NCBI GenBank assembly: GCA_964578835.1
Contig: CAZOEL010000057.1
Span: 1 to 46,539 of the forward strand
DNA from: CAZOEL01 sp964578835
Lineage (GTDB): Bacteria; Desulfobacterota; Syntrophobacteria; Syntrophobacterales; Syntrophobacteraceae
Direction: 5' to 3'
Length of the DNA stretch: 46,539 nucleotides
The notes beneath the pieces are model-generated. The model had not been told where the DNA came from, searched no databases, and saw nothing but the letters and a program-made list of their open reading frames with translations. The position numbers were made by a program, and so were the translations under genes. Shown in pieces: positions 8,953 to 17,933 of the stretch; within the stretch, counting starts at the first letter, position 1; each line of letters opens with the position of its first letter.

Positions 8953-11631
8953 TCACAGCCTTTCAATCTTCACAGCGCAGGCCTTGTATTCGGCCGTATA
9001 GGAGACGGGGTCAAAAGCCGGATTGGTCAGCCAGTTCGCGCAATTTTCCCGGAAATGAAACGCCATCCAAACCAACCCCGGAGGCGCCTCTTCGGTCACG
9101 CGGGCCTTGACGACCACTTCGCCGCGCCTTGACTTCACCTTGATTTTTTCGCCGGACTCTATCCCCATGGCTGCCGCGTCCTGCGGGGAGATATCCGCGG
9201 TCTCTTCGCCGAGAAGATCGTTCAGGCCCTGGCACCGACCGGTCTGCGTCCTTGTATGGTAATGATAGAGCCGCCTTCCGGTTGAGAGCACGAAAGGATA
9301 TTCGGCATCCGGGACCTCAGCCGGAGGAGTCCAGTCCACGACGGAAAATCTGCCCAAACCGCAGGTAAACTGTCCATTTTGATGCAGGTAGCAGGTTCCC
9401 GGATGATCCTCGTTAGGACACGGCCACTGAAGCCCATCATTTTCGAGCCTGGAGTATTTGATGCCCATGAGGTTCGGAGCCAGAACGGACACCTCGTTGT
9501 CCCAGATCTCCTGGGCGCTGTCAGACGCCCATTCATGGCCCATCTTCTTTGCAATTTGCTTGAAAACCCACCAGTTTGGACGCGCCAATCCAGGAGGAGG
9601 ACTTGCGGTTCTAACCCGGTTCACCCGACGCTCGCTGTTTGCGAAGGTTCCGTCGTTTTCGCTCCAGGCCGCGGCAGGGAATACCACATGGGCGAATCGG
9701 GTGGTCTCGGTCTCGAAAATATCATTGCAAACGAGAAAGTCGGCGGAAGCCAGCTCGTGCTCGACCTTTCGGATATCGGGCTCGGTATTGGCCAGGTTCT
9801 CCCCGAAGATGTAGAAGGCTCTGACTTGCTTTGTGACAAGACCTTCCATCATTTGGGGGATCATCAGTCCTACCTTCCCTGAAAGCTCCTTGACGCCCCA
9901 GGCCTTTTCAAACTTCGCCCTGGCGTCGGGGTTCGTTACGGCCTGATATCCGGGAAATACATTCGGAAGAGCCCCCATGTCGCACGCTCCCTGCACGTTG
10001 TTTTGCCCGCGCAGAGGATTCACGCCGCCGCACTCCATTCCCATGTTTCCAAGCAGCATCTGGAGGTTAGCCACGGTTAGAACGTTGTTCACACCGCAGG
10101 TATGCTCGGTAATTCCCAAGGTATAGCACACCATTACCGGCTTTACGGATGCGAGTCGCCTCGCTGTCTCCCGGATGACGTCGGCGTCGATTCCGCAAAT
10201 CTTCGCCACGCGCTCCGGCGCGTACTCCATGATCTTTGCTTTCATTTCATCGAAGTTCATCGTGCAGGATTCGACAAAGCTCCGATCATAGAGGTTTTCT
10301 TTGATTAGCACATACATGATGGCGTTCAGCAAGGCGATATCGCTCCCCACCTTCAGAGGAAGATGGAGTGTGGCGAAATCACAGAGCTTATGCTTGCGTG
10401 GGTCGACCACTATCAATTGCGCGCCGTTTGCCACCGCATTCTTGACATAGGTCGACGCAACGGGATGGGCCTCTGTCATATTGGACCCGATCACCATAAA
10501 CATTTTCGCCTTGGAGAATTCGTTGAACGAATTCGTCATGGCGCCTGAGCCAAACGATGTCGCCAACCCGGCGACAGTTGGAGCGTGTCAGGTGCGGGCG
10601 CAGTTATCGATGTTATTGGTGCCGATAACCGCGCGAAAGAGTTTTTGCATCTGATAGGAATCTTCATTGATGCTTCTGGAGCAGGCAACGCCTGCTAACG
10701 CATCCGGCCCGCTTTCAGCTATGATCTCCTGGAATCGCTTTGCCACAAGGTTGATCGCTTTATCCCAGGAAGCCTCCTGCAACCGGCCGTTTTCCCTGAT
10801 CAGCGGTGTTTTCAGCCGCTCGTCTGAGTAGATGAAATCAAAGCCGTATCTTCCCTTGACGCACAGCCGGCCTTTGTTCGGCTCTGCATCCTCAACGCCG
10901 GTGACTTTGACGATTCTATCGTTCTTGACATGGAGCAACTGCTGGCACCCGACGCCACAATAAGGGCAGGTGGTTCTAATCGTCTTCTCTTCCTCCCATG
11001 CCCGCCAACGGTATTCAGACTTCTTTTCGACCAGAGCGCCCGTTGGGCATACCTGAATGCATTCCCCGCATGAAACGCATTTATCCTTATCGTAGGTAAT
11101 CATCGGACCATCGGGACCGTCCGACACCGTGAGCGCCCCAATCGCCTGTATTTCCGCGCAGGCGTTCACGCAGCGAAGACACGACACGCAGCGTTCGGGC
11201 TTTGATTTGATGAAGGTAGTGACGTACGCCTCACTAAACTTCTTGAGCGGCGGCTTCGCTTCGACTCCCTGTACGTCGTGCTCGTACACGAGATCCTGCA
11301 GCTGACACTGGCCCGATTTATCACAGACCGGACAATCCAGGGGATGATGATCGAGCATGCCCCTCAAAACATCCTGGCGCATGGCGAAAAGCCGTTCTGA
11401 ATTGGTGGTCACCGACATGCCGTCCGAAACAGGCGTTTCGCAGGAAGCGACGGGCTTGGGATTCCCCTCGACTTCCACAACGCATATCCCGCAGGAGCCT
11501 ATCGGTTTCAATCTCTCATGAAAGCAGAGCGTCGGGATGCTTACCCCTGCGCTTTTGGCCGCCTGGAGGATGGTGCTCCCCTCCGGAGCCATGACATCCT
11601 TTCCGTCGATCCTCAACTTCACCATTTCCAT
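8953..11631 (-). CDS. fdhA: Formate dehydrogenase catalytic subunit, selenocysteine-containing
   Basis: One continuous reading frame of about 892 residues is interrupted only by an in-frame TGA at 10588-10590. The residues around it (N-C-A-R-T-[TGA]-H-A-P-T-V) are the active-site loop of Sec-type formate dehydrogenases, so UGA encodes selenocysteine (residue 348). Domains in order are: a plant-type [2Fe-2S] domain (Cys 36, 47, 50, 64), a NuoG-type His/Cys cluster (about 98-112), two [4Fe-4S] motifs (C-V-S-C-L-R-C and C-V-S-C-G-E-C), the C-P-Y-C-G-V-G-C cluster, and the bis-MGD domains with the C-terminal dinucleotide-binding domain. It oxidises formate or reduces CO2 with a Mo or W centre. 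The chosen ATG follows AAAGGAG; the frame extends to 11682. No diaphorase or NuoE/F-type partner is adjacent. fdhE lies upstream and a ModE-like palindrome precedes it. Confidence 0.93.
10558..10576 (-). promoter_or_regulatory. Bacterial SECIS-like hairpin of fdhA
   Basis: On the coding strand TGTCGCC-GGGTT-GGCGACA forms a perfect 7-bp stem with a 5-nt G/U-containing loop, starting 11 nt after the UGA codon. This is the position and shape expected of a bacterial SECIS bound by SelB to direct selenocysteine insertion. Confidence 0.8.
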
Positions 11632-11710
11632 TAATTGCTTCTCCTTTGTCGTGATTTGCTCCATGCGGTCCAAGGACCTCATTGTCGAAACAGAGCTCTT
11701 CGCGCAGCCA

Positions 11711-11734
11711 AACGTTATGTCACCGTCAACATAA
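11711..11734. promoter_or_regulatory. 24-bp ModE-like palindrome upstream of fdhA
   Basis: CGTTATGT-N8-ACATAACG is a perfect palindrome with 8-bp arms, 80 bp upstream of the fdhA start. Related 24-bp sites occur at 12943 and 15374. The half-site and spacing resemble molybdate-responsive ModE operators; assignment to ModE or a tungstate regulator is inference. Confidence 0.65.
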
Positions 11735-11875
11735 CGATGGGCGTAACAAAAAACACTCGATTCAGTCCACCAGCAGCTTCATCCCAGCGTCAGGGCTTCT
11801 GGAAATACCTCAAAACTGCGCAAAGGCAAATTCGGCAACATCTCTTCACCGACCCGCAGACAGGAGCCCGAATAT

Positions 11876-12826
11876 TCACAAATATTCGCGTCTACCCACA
11901 ACATTCCAGAGGTCGACCGATGCGGGAAGGAATCCTTTATCCCGGGCGAGCGCATCCAGATGCGTCACAGCCATGGCTGCAACCTCCCTGGCCATGGGCT
12001 TCCGCAACTTTCTCATATCGACAGTCAGAACATAGCGTTTGCATTTGTGGCATACATCCACACACTCATGCTCTCGACCGGCAAGGAAATATACTTCCAA
12101 ATCCTCCCGGTCCTCGCTTCCGCAATATGGGCACTTCTCCAGGGCGAACTTCCATTCATGAGAACAGGAAGGGCATCCAAGCCATCTAGCCCCGTTTTCC
12201 TTCAGCAACGCCAACTCGGGCATCGTTCCGCATATGGGGCAGTAGCCTTTGTCCCAATGGAGCCTTTCCACAAGAGGGCTCAAGTTGCAGGATAGCTTTT
12301 CGAGCAACGGCTTGGCGATCTGCCCGAGCATAAAAGCAAGGACCTCATATTTTACGCCAAGGCGGGAGGCGACCGCCAAAGCTTCCCTTTCACCAGCCGC
12401 TGGAGACGCCGCGAGGACAGCCCGTGGATCGACACGCTTTTGGCAGAGCCCGTTTCCAATAACTTCACATGCGTCCTTGATGCTCGGGAAGCTGCGGGCC
12501 ATAACGGGCGTCAACCGCTCCGCCCCAGTGATCCATCGGGCATCGTCTACGATGTCAAGCAGGTTATCGATGGTGGAAAGAGGTACGCCGCATTGGAAAC
12601 GCAATGGATCGGGAGATTGGATAGAAAAGCCGACGTCAAAGTCATCGAGGTCCTCTCTGAATCTAACCCTCTCCACAAGCAGCTCCCGGAAGGCCTCAAC
12701 TGCCCCAACAAAAGGATGTCGCTCCTCCGCGAGCAAATCCAATCCCTCAATGATTTTCGCTGCAGCCGAGCCTGGCGGGAGCTCGCTTTTTCGTGCGGCG
12801 GCGCGCTCGCAAATGCTGTTGCTCAT
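11876..12826 (-). CDS. fdhE: Formate dehydrogenase accessory protein FdhE
   Basis: This 316-residue protein is of the FdhE family, cytoplasmic iron-binding proteins needed for assembly of active formate dehydrogenase. The C-terminal half shows the family's rubredoxin-like Cys pairs in order: C-P-I-C-G, C-P-S-C-S-H-E-W, C-P-Y-C-G and C-H-K-C-K-R-Y. The N-terminal half is helical. It lies directly upstream of fdhA on the same strand with a gap of about 245 bp that contains the fdhA palindrome, so the two may be separately promoted but co-regulated. Its own start is preceded, 117 bp upstream, by a second copy of the palindrome. No frameshift is seen. Confidence 0.9.
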   Translation of the reverse strand: MSNSICERAAARKSELPPGSAAAKIIEGLDLLAEERHPFVGAVEAFRELLVERVRFREDLDDFDVGFSIQSPDPLRFQCGVPLSTIDNLLDIVDDARWITGAERLTPVMARSFPSIKDACEVIGNGLCQKRVDPRAVLAASPAAGEREALAVASRLGVKYEVLAFMLGQIAKPLLEKLSCNLSPLVERLHWDKGYCPICGTMPELALLKENGARWLGCPSCSHEWKFALEKCPYCGSEDREDLEVYFLAGREHECVDVCHKCKRYVLTVDMRKLRKPMAREVAAMAVTHLDALARDKGFLPASVDLWNVVGRREYL

Positions 12827-12942
12827 ACTCTATCCATGCCAATGGAAAGCAAAGAAGGGAAGAATCGCTTTTGCCAGCCAAACGGCTCTTGCAGCCGGAC
12901 TGAGCCTCCCACGCTCCACTATGCGTCTATGTAGCATCGCTT

Positions 12943-12966
12943 CGTTATGCCATAATCGTCATAACG
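12943..12966. promoter_or_regulatory. 24-bp ModE-like palindrome upstream of fdhE
   Basis: CGTTATG-N10-CATAACG has perfect 7-bp arms and the same total length (24 bp) as the site at 11711. It lies 117 bp upstream of the fdhE ATG, which supports shared control of fdhE and fdhA. Confidence 0.6.
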
Positions 12967-13177
12967 CTCGTCTCAGTATATAAAGGGATCGACTGGAGTC
13001 AAGAAAAATCTCGCGCTCGACACTACATCTTGCTTTTCGAGAGAGTCATGGAGCTCATTAGAAATTTCATGAAGAACCATGAAGTTTTGTAGGAGGGGGC
13101 CGCGCCGCAGGCTGAAGCTTCAGACTCGCCTTACACGAAGCGCCAAACAAATAGGGAGCAAGCCGGCGCCAATGAGA

Positions 13178-13207
13178 GCGAACCGCTGAAGCGCCTCAGC
13201 GGTTCGC
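13178..13207 (-). terminator. Perfect 12-bp hairpin downstream of the small ORF
   Basis: GCGAACCGCTGA-AGCGCC-TCAGCGGTTCGC lies about 90 bp past the 3' end of the minus-strand ORF at 13295-13498. It is GC-rich without a clear U-tract, so a terminator or REP-type role is only likely. The rest of 12967-13294 shows no supportable gene. Confidence 0.5.
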
Positions 13208-13294
13208 CCCGCAGCCTGAAATTTATGAAAGCCTCGGCCACGCTTTCCTCTAATCGACACGAAAATCGTCTCGATATTGCCCTCAGCTTGAGCT

Positions 13295-13498
13295 CTATGG
13301 CATGCTTTCGAGCATTTCCCGCAGCATGTATTCGGAAATCACCCGGTCTTCTCCGACAAGGACGCCATCACGGAATCGCCTCACAATCATGAATGGAGGC
13401 TCAAATTCCAGGTAGAAGCCATCCTTCAGCTCGCTTTGAGATTTTGTCCAATCGGAAAGCTCAATCACGGTTCCCACAGCTCCATTGCCTCCATCCAA
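13295..13498 (-). CDS. Small hypothetical protein in the fdh cluster
   Basis: This is a 67-residue ORF I do not recognise. Its first listed codon is TTG; GTG codons a little further in are alternative starts. The C-terminal two thirds (L-E-F-E-P-P-F onward to L-R-E-M-L-E-S-M-P) has a normal, acidic, protein-like composition. It lies about 140 bp downstream of the FmdE/molybdopterin-binding gene on the same strand, with a hairpin after it, so it may be the last gene of that transcript. No motif indicates a function. Confidence 0.45.
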   Translation of the reverse strand: MDGGNGAVGTVIELSDWTKSQSELKDGFYLEFEPPFMIVRRFRDGVLVGEDRVISEYMLREMLESMP

Positions 13499-13636
13499 AA
13501 GTCACCAGCAGAGGAACTCAACTATTACGCTCCAGACGGCCAATCAATCTTGAGAAGCGCGCAAGCCGCTTCAAGCCGGCCGTCGAACCTCACGGACGGG
13601 CGCTTGTTTGCATTAAGCTTGCTCTCATAGCCCGAA

Positions 13637-15265
13637 TCAAGCCCCAAAGGGGCATTTCGGGAACGTACAACTCTTACACCCGAGACAAAAGGCTCCATGC
13701 CCGAGCTTCGCGAGATCCCGCCGACCGATCTCGAGGTTTGCGAGCATCCTCGGAAGAAGGAGATCGAAGCTCGTTGTCTTGAAATAAAGCGCGCAAGCTG
13801 GAACCCCCATCACCTGCGCCTTGCCGATGCGGGCTAGAAGAATCATGGCGCCGGGTAGAATAGGAGCCCCGTAAAGCAGATCGCTCGCTCCTGCGTCCAG
13901 CAGCCCATGGCGGGTCACATCATCGGGATCTACCGAGAGCCCGGCTGTGGTCACGATGAGGTCGGCTCCCGATGCGATGAGATCCTTCACCCCATTGACT
14001 ATGGCCTCTCGATCATCCGGAACGATGATCGCTTTGACCACGGATGAGCCTATCTTCTCGACCTTCGAGGAGATTACGGGTATGAACTTGTCTTCGATAA
14101 GACCGTGGAAAACTTCGCTGCCCGTGACAAGTATCCCTACGCGGGCGCTGCGCATCGGGAGCACCTCAAAGATAGGACCCTCTTCGAGCACGGCCATGGC
14201 TTTCTTGAAATCGGCTCTCGGGAGCAGAAGCGGGATGGCCCTTGTCGCCGCAACCGCTCTTCCCCGCTCCACCACGGCGCAGGTCTTCCGGCTCGAGCAC
14301 ATCGCGCCTCGAACCATGTTGAACTGCTCGAGCCGATCCTCGCGGGCGACGAAAAGCCCGTCCCGCTCGGCTACGAGGTTGATCTTACCCTCATGGGCCG
14401 GCTCCTCAAAGGTTACGCCCTCTCCCGCCATAGCCTTGGCGAACGCCAGGGCGGCTTCGTTCTCATGCACCCACTCGCCCGAGATCTCGTTTTCTTCCTG
14501 CACATAGACTCTCTGCCGGCCCATCTGCTGCAAACGGCAAAGATCCCCCACCGTTATCTGCTGGCCTTTGGCGAATGCCGCTCCCTTGCTCTCGCCCGGA
14601 ACGATCAATGTCATGTCGTGCAAAGCCCTCTTTCCAACCGCTTTCTCGGTTGAAACCGCCCTGAGAGGTGGAAGCTCATACACCTCGGACGCCGCGGCCG
14701 CGGCATAGGGAGCTTCTCCCTGGCAGGCCCGGCATATGGCGCCATCTTGCGCCGGATAGGGCTCGCGACACAACACGCAGGTCGTAATGCCGCCCCGGCT
14801 TTTCTTCTTTAGATATTCACTTTGAACCCTGATCGGCTGGACCCCACAGACAGAATGACCCGCCTGCTCGATTTGGGAAACAAGCAATTCCTTATCCTGT
14901 TCTTTCTTCGGCCTCAGCTTGAAGAGCCAGGCGTTCAGCTCAGACCATGCTTCCAGCTTCTTGGGATCTACGAAGACGCGCACCCCTCCGCCTTCATATT
15001 TGTCATAGAAGCTCAAGGCATATCGCCCCAAATTAAAGACTTTGAGCCAGCCGTTTCCAACCGTGCAGGGAGTGAGAAGCTGAATGGCGTCCGGAAGACA
15101 TGCGGTAGTTTCACAAACTGCATCAAAAAGAACGCCTTCCGGCATTCTGCTTCTTGCAAGATCGACCATGAATCCGCCAAGAAGCAACCCCGGGGCTGCG
15201 CTGCCATGGAAGGATTCGACCAGTCGCGTATACTCTTCAAACGAATAGGCGCCAATGTTCGCCAT
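13637..15265 (-). CDS. FmdE-domain / molybdopterin-binding (MoeA-like) fusion protein
   Basis: This 542-residue multidomain protein begins with an FmdE-type domain (about 1-110: C-E-T-T-A-C-L-P-D-A and C-T-V-G-N-G-W-L-K-V). A small Cys-rich ribbon follows (C-V-L-C-R-E-P, C-R-A-C), then a MoeA-like region. The molybdopterin-binding domain spans about 360-470 (V-G-I-L-V-T-G-S-E-V and T-T-A-G-L-S-V-D-P-D-D). It ends in a Cys cluster (C-L-G-C-K-S-C-T-F-P-K-C). The family is common near Mo/W enzymes in Desulfobacterota. A role in inserting or handling the Mo/W-pterin cofactor of the neighbouring formate dehydrogenase is inferred. The ATG has GAGGT 8 nt upstream, and a ModE-like palindrome lies 109 bp upstream. 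Confidence 0.85.
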   Translation of the reverse strand: MANIGAYSFEEYTRLVESFHGSAAPGLLLGGFMVDLARSRMPEGVLFDAVCETTACLPDAIQLLTPCTVGNGWLKVFNLGRYALSFYDKYEGGGVRVFVDPKKLEAWSELNAWLFKLRPKKEQDKELLVSQIEQAGHSVCGVQPIRVQSEYLKKKSRGGITTCVLCREPYPAQDGAICRACQGEAPYAAAAASEVYELPPLRAVSTEKAVGKRALHDMTLIVPGESKGAAFAKGQQITVGDLCRLQQMGRQRVYVQEENEISGEWVHENEAALAFAKAMAGEGVTFEEPAHEGKINLVAERDGLFVAREDRLEQFNMVRGAMCSSRKTCAVVERGRAVAATRAIPLLLPRADFKKAMAVLEEGPIFEVLPMRSARVGILVTGSEVFHGLIEDKFIPVISSKVEKIGSSVVKAIIVPDDREAIVNGVKDLIASGADLIVTTAGLSVDPDDVTRHGLLDAGASDLLYGAPILPGAMILLARIGKAQVMGVPACALYFKTTSFDLLLPRMLANLEIGRRDLAKLGHGAFCLGCKSCTFPKCPFGA

Positions 15266-15373
15266 CAGAAAAGACCTCTAAAGATAAGCGTGATAATATC
15301 CATGATCTCCAAACGGGTCCGACCGTTGTGAAGATCTGCGCCGGCTGCTGTCGCGCGCCGACTGAACCCGCAC

Positions 15374-15397
15374 CATTATGCCAGACAGAGCATAACA
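15374..15397. promoter_or_regulatory. Third 24-bp palindrome, upstream of the FmdE fusion gene
   Basis: CATTATGC-N8-GCATAACA matches the other two sites in length and in the TTATG/CATAA half-sites, with the outermost pairs imperfect. It lies 109 bp upstream of the FmdE fusion start, at a similar distance to the fdhE and fdhA sites. Confidence 0.5.
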
Positions 15398-15532
15398 TCC
15401 CGGCAAGCCGAGTCAAGCAGAATCTCCACGCCGCATTAGCGCTCATTGCTTGTAGGATAGTGGATGATGCAGCATTTCGATTTGAAATTCAGTGAGATAA
15501 CTTTGGGGGGTGTTTCGAGGCGAAATTGGGAT

Positions 15533-15608
15533 GATATGCTGAAGCAAGCATATCGCTATTGTCAAAAACATCAAAGGAAGCTGGAAATCGGGCAACTGCC
15601 CGATTTCC
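15533..15608 (-). terminator. Two hairpins downstream of tupA
   Basis: GATATGCT-N6-AGCATATC (15533-15554) and a perfect stem at 15583-15608 (GGAAATCGGGC-AACT-complement, 11 bp) lie 70-145 bp past the tupA stop. On the minus strand the second stem is followed by a T-rich stretch, which fits a terminator. No tupB or tupC gene is present here; 15398-15677 is otherwise without a supportable gene. Confidence 0.5.
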
Positions 15609-15677
15609 ATTATTAAAGAGCCCCGGCTCAGTTGCATTTGCATCGCCTGGGCTCGATAGCGCTACTGCGCATCGGGC

Positions 15678-16526
15678 TTACATCTGCTTGCCCGCATCGG
15701 GGAAGAAGAGAGATTGGCCGAATTTATCCTTGCCGAAGTCGCCGATCATCTTCTGAGTCTCGGGAGCAACCATGAATTCGACAAAGGCTTTGGCGCCCGC
15801 CGCGTTCACTTTGGGGAACTTTTCAGCATTTACTTCCATGACATGGTAAATGTTGAGCAATCCCTTATCCCCCTCCGAAAGAATGTCAACCTTGACATTG
15901 GCCTTTTGGGCGAGATAGGTGGCGCGATCGGTCAGAGTATAGCCCTGTTTTTCCGAAGCCATGAGAAGAGTAGCGCCCATGCCCTGTCCGGATTCCTGAT
16001 ACCACTTTGCTCCAGCCGGAGTGATCTCGGCCTTTTTCCAGAGCGAGAGCTCTTTTTTGTGTGTGCCCGAATCATCTCCGCGCGAAACAAAAACAGCTTC
16101 CTTGGCCGCAATGTCCTTGAAGGCGTCCGCGCTGGGCTTGCCTTTGATCCCGGCTGGATCGTTCGACGGGCCCACGATTACGAAATCGTTGTGCATGACG
16201 AGTTGATAGTTAATGACAGCCCCCGCATCAACAAGCTTCTTTTCCGCTTCCGGGGCATGGGTGAGCAAAACATCGGCCTCGCCCTTCTCTCCCATAGCCA
16301 AAGCCTGTCCCGTACCGACGGAGATGGTTTTCACCCGGTAGCCCGTCTGCTTCTCGAAGACCGGAATCAAGACGTCAAGCAATCCCGAATCCACAGTGGA
16401 TGTGGTGGTGGAAAGAATGAGATCCTTCGTCATGGACTCTTTTCCGCCTTCTTTCTGCGCGTGGGCGGAAACAACCATAACCGAAGCCATCAGCAACGCC
16501 ACAAACAATAGAACCTTCTTCTTCAT
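15678..16526 (-). CDS. tupA: Tungstate (or molybdate) ABC-transporter periplasmic binding protein
   Basis: This is a TupA-like binding protein of about 282 residues. The N-terminus is a Sec signal peptide (basic KKK, then VLLFVALLMASVMVVSAHA). The mature part shows the TupA hallmark T-T-T-S-T-V-D-S-G-L-L and the S-R-G-D-D-S-G-T-H oxyanion-binding motif. The open frame begins at 16592, but the ATG at 16526 follows GGAGGAGG and starts the signal peptide. The protein should capture tungstate in the periplasm and pass it to a TupB/TupC permease, neither of which is encoded next to it. Its place beside fdhA, fdhE and the FmdE fusion suggests that the formate dehydrogenase uses tungsten. Confidence 0.87.
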   Translation of the reverse strand: MKKKVLLFVALLMASVMVVSAHAQKEGGKESMTKDLILSTTTSTVDSGLLDVLIPVFEKQTGYRVKTISVGTGQALAMGEKGEADVLLTHAPEAEKKLVDAGAVINYQLVMHNDFVIVGPSNDPAGIKGKPSADAFKDIAAKEAVFVSRGDDSGTHKKELSLWKKAEITPAGAKWYQESGQGMGATLLMASEKQGYTLTDRATYLAQKANVKVDILSEGDKGLLNIYHVMEVNAEKFPKVNAAGAKAFVEFMVAPETQKMIGDFGKDKFGQSLFFPDAGKQM

Positions 16527-16777
16527 TGCGGGTATTCCTCCTCCATCTGTAAATTTTGATTTGTTTAATGCAAATGCCGGCGTTCTGTCCAATCCGGCTT
16601 ACCCAAAAACCACAGCAACCGCCATGAGCGCTTTGCAGCATCAACTTCTACGCCATTGCCCCCTCATTTACTAAGCAGACATATCATCGGCTCACAGCCG
16701 ATCGCGCTCACGTCAACCTTAGGGCAAAGCCATACTAGACGCGGCATAGACGTCCAAAAGCCTTGAAAGCTCATAGG

Positions 16778-16795
16778 TATGACAATTATGTCATA
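16778..16795. promoter_or_regulatory. Perfect 18-bp palindrome upstream of tupA
   Basis: TATGACA-ATTA-TGTCATA lies about 250 bp upstream of the tupA start. It differs from the three 24-bp fdh sites. It could be the operator of a separate regulator of tupA or a chance palindrome. Apart from this and the remnant at 16966, I see nothing in 16527-16965. Confidence 0.35.
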
Positions 16796-16965
16796 TCATC
16801 GGAATTGACACAAGGATGAAGGTTTCAATGGCGCATAAATCGCTCCTCCTTTGGTCGAAAAGATCCATGGTGTCGGAAAGCGGCTGTATGGGCAGTCATT
16901 GAGATCAGAGGGAAAGATTGCCGCGGCAAGGCTCAAGGCTGCGTCCCTGGCCTCCAAGCCGATAA

Positions 16966-17100
16966 GGTCCTGGTATGGCGATCTTCTCACAGTACACAGC
17001 TGTGCTTGAGGCAGATGGCAAGCCCATGAGCGTACGCACAGCACTGCAACTCCTCAATCGATTCCTCGCCGAAGACGATTCAGGAAAGGCCGTAAATGTC
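16966..17100 (+). pseudogene. Remnant of a COG1743/DUF1156-type DNA methyltransferase
   Basis: The frame after a stop codon at 16963 reads G-P-G-M-A-I-F-S-Q-Y-T-A-V-L-E-A-D-G and then M-S-V-R-T-A-L, a block I recognise from the C-terminal part of DUF1156 adenine methyltransferases (the PglXI type of BREX 3). About 40 residues are recognisable, then similarity ends. It is on the plus strand, opposite to the BREX genes, and lies beyond brxA. It looks like a fragment left by a rearrangement rather than an expressed gene. Confidence 0.55.
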
Positions 17101-17159
17101 GCCGGCCGTTCCAATTTTTCTGCAGGATCCTTTTGTCTGAGAGGCGCGTTGGCTCAGGT

Positions 17160-17933
17160 TCATGGCGCCCCTTCTTTCGTCGTCGGCTTCCGCAGCATGA
17201 CGAGGTCTTCATCCAATCCGTGGCGAAGAAACTCGAGTCTGGAGGAGGCAGCTTTGATGCTTTCGGCGTGGATCGGTTTGATCCTGAAAGGGAAGAAGCT
17301 CGGGCTGTCAAGCAGGTCCCGGAGCGGCGCCGAGCCATTGACACGGGCATGGAGGGCGGCTTCGGTCAGCCAGGAGATCAGCCGTGGATCGTCTATGGAT
17401 AGTATTGTCCCGGCGGTGTAGATACCCTTTGATCCGCTCTCCCGAAGTACGTCCCAGTCCAGGAACGAGCGAAGGACTCGGCGGGCTGCCCGTGAGACAG
17501 TTTCACGCTCGCCGTACTGCTCGCGCACCCGTCGTTGGACATGAGCTACAGCTGCGGAACCCTGAAGTCTCAGAAGACGTCCGGCCTGGGTGGCCACACC
17601 CGACCAGAACGGGTACACGGCCATCACCATGCCCCAATGGATAGCCGGATGATCGGATCGAGAAATTCGCTTGAGCAGATCCAACCCGTCATTGCGAAGG
17701 GCCTCGAGCTCGTTTGGAACGGTCAGCCATGTCTTCAGGAGAATTGTGATGATCTTTTCGCGATTGCCGCGCTCGGCTTGGCCTCCCACGGACACTTTGT
17801 CTTTGAGAAGTGCCTGCAGAGCATCATTGATCGCAGCCTTGTCATTCCCTGCGAGGACCAGATTGACTGTTCGTTCAAGCCATTCCAGGCGCACCCTCTG
17901 ACTAAATCCGATCTGATCAGTCCTTCGTATCAT
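17160..17933 (-). CDS. brxA: BREX protein BrxA-like (DUF1819 type), last gene of the type 3 BREX operon
   Basis: A protein of about 257 residues, starting M-I-R-R-T-D-Q-I-G-F-S-Q-R-V-R-L-E-W-L. Its ATG overlaps the pglZ stop (ATGA, 17930-17933), so the two are translated together. The open frame continues upstream to 18086, but that part is a shadow of pglZ. I assign it to the BREX BrxA/DUF1819 group from its position and sequence pattern (the R-L-E-W-L-E-R-T-V-N-L start and R-E-Q-Y-G-E-R-E-T-V-S-R-A-A-R-R-V block). Known BrxA proteins are small helical, DNA-binding proteins needed for BREX phage resistance; the biochemical role is unclear. The reading frame is intact, unlike that of brxC and brxHII. 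Confidence 0.7.
   Translation of the reverse strand: MIRRTDQIGFSQRVRLEWLERTVNLVLAGNDKAAINDALQALLKDKVSVGGQAERGNREKIITILLKTWLTVPNELEALRNDGLDLLKRISRSDHPAIHWGMVMAVYPFWSGVATQAGRLLRLQGSAAVAHVQRRVREQYGERETVSRAARRVLRSFLDWDVLRESGSKGIYTAGTILSIDDPRLISWLTEAALHARVNGSAPLRDLLDSPSFFPFRIKPIHAESIKAASSRLEFLRHGLDEDLVMLRKPTTKEGAP

Noticed and set aside
8953..11682. Two separate molybdopterin oxidoreductase genes (8953-10566 and 10588-11682)
   Set aside because: They are in one frame separated only by a UGA at the selenocysteine position with a SECIS-like hairpin, so they are one gene.
12249..12983. Plus-strand ORFs opposite fdhE
   Set aside because: Antisense shadows of a gene with clear Cys motifs.
15443..15643. 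66-codon minus-strand ORF with a hydrophobic stretch
   Set aside because: It overlaps the two hairpins downstream of tupA and has no ribosome site; composition is due to the palindromes.
16796..17114. Minus-strand ORFs between tupA and brxA
   Set aside because: Short, overlap the methyltransferase remnant and palindrome, and lack ribosome sites and conserved motifs.
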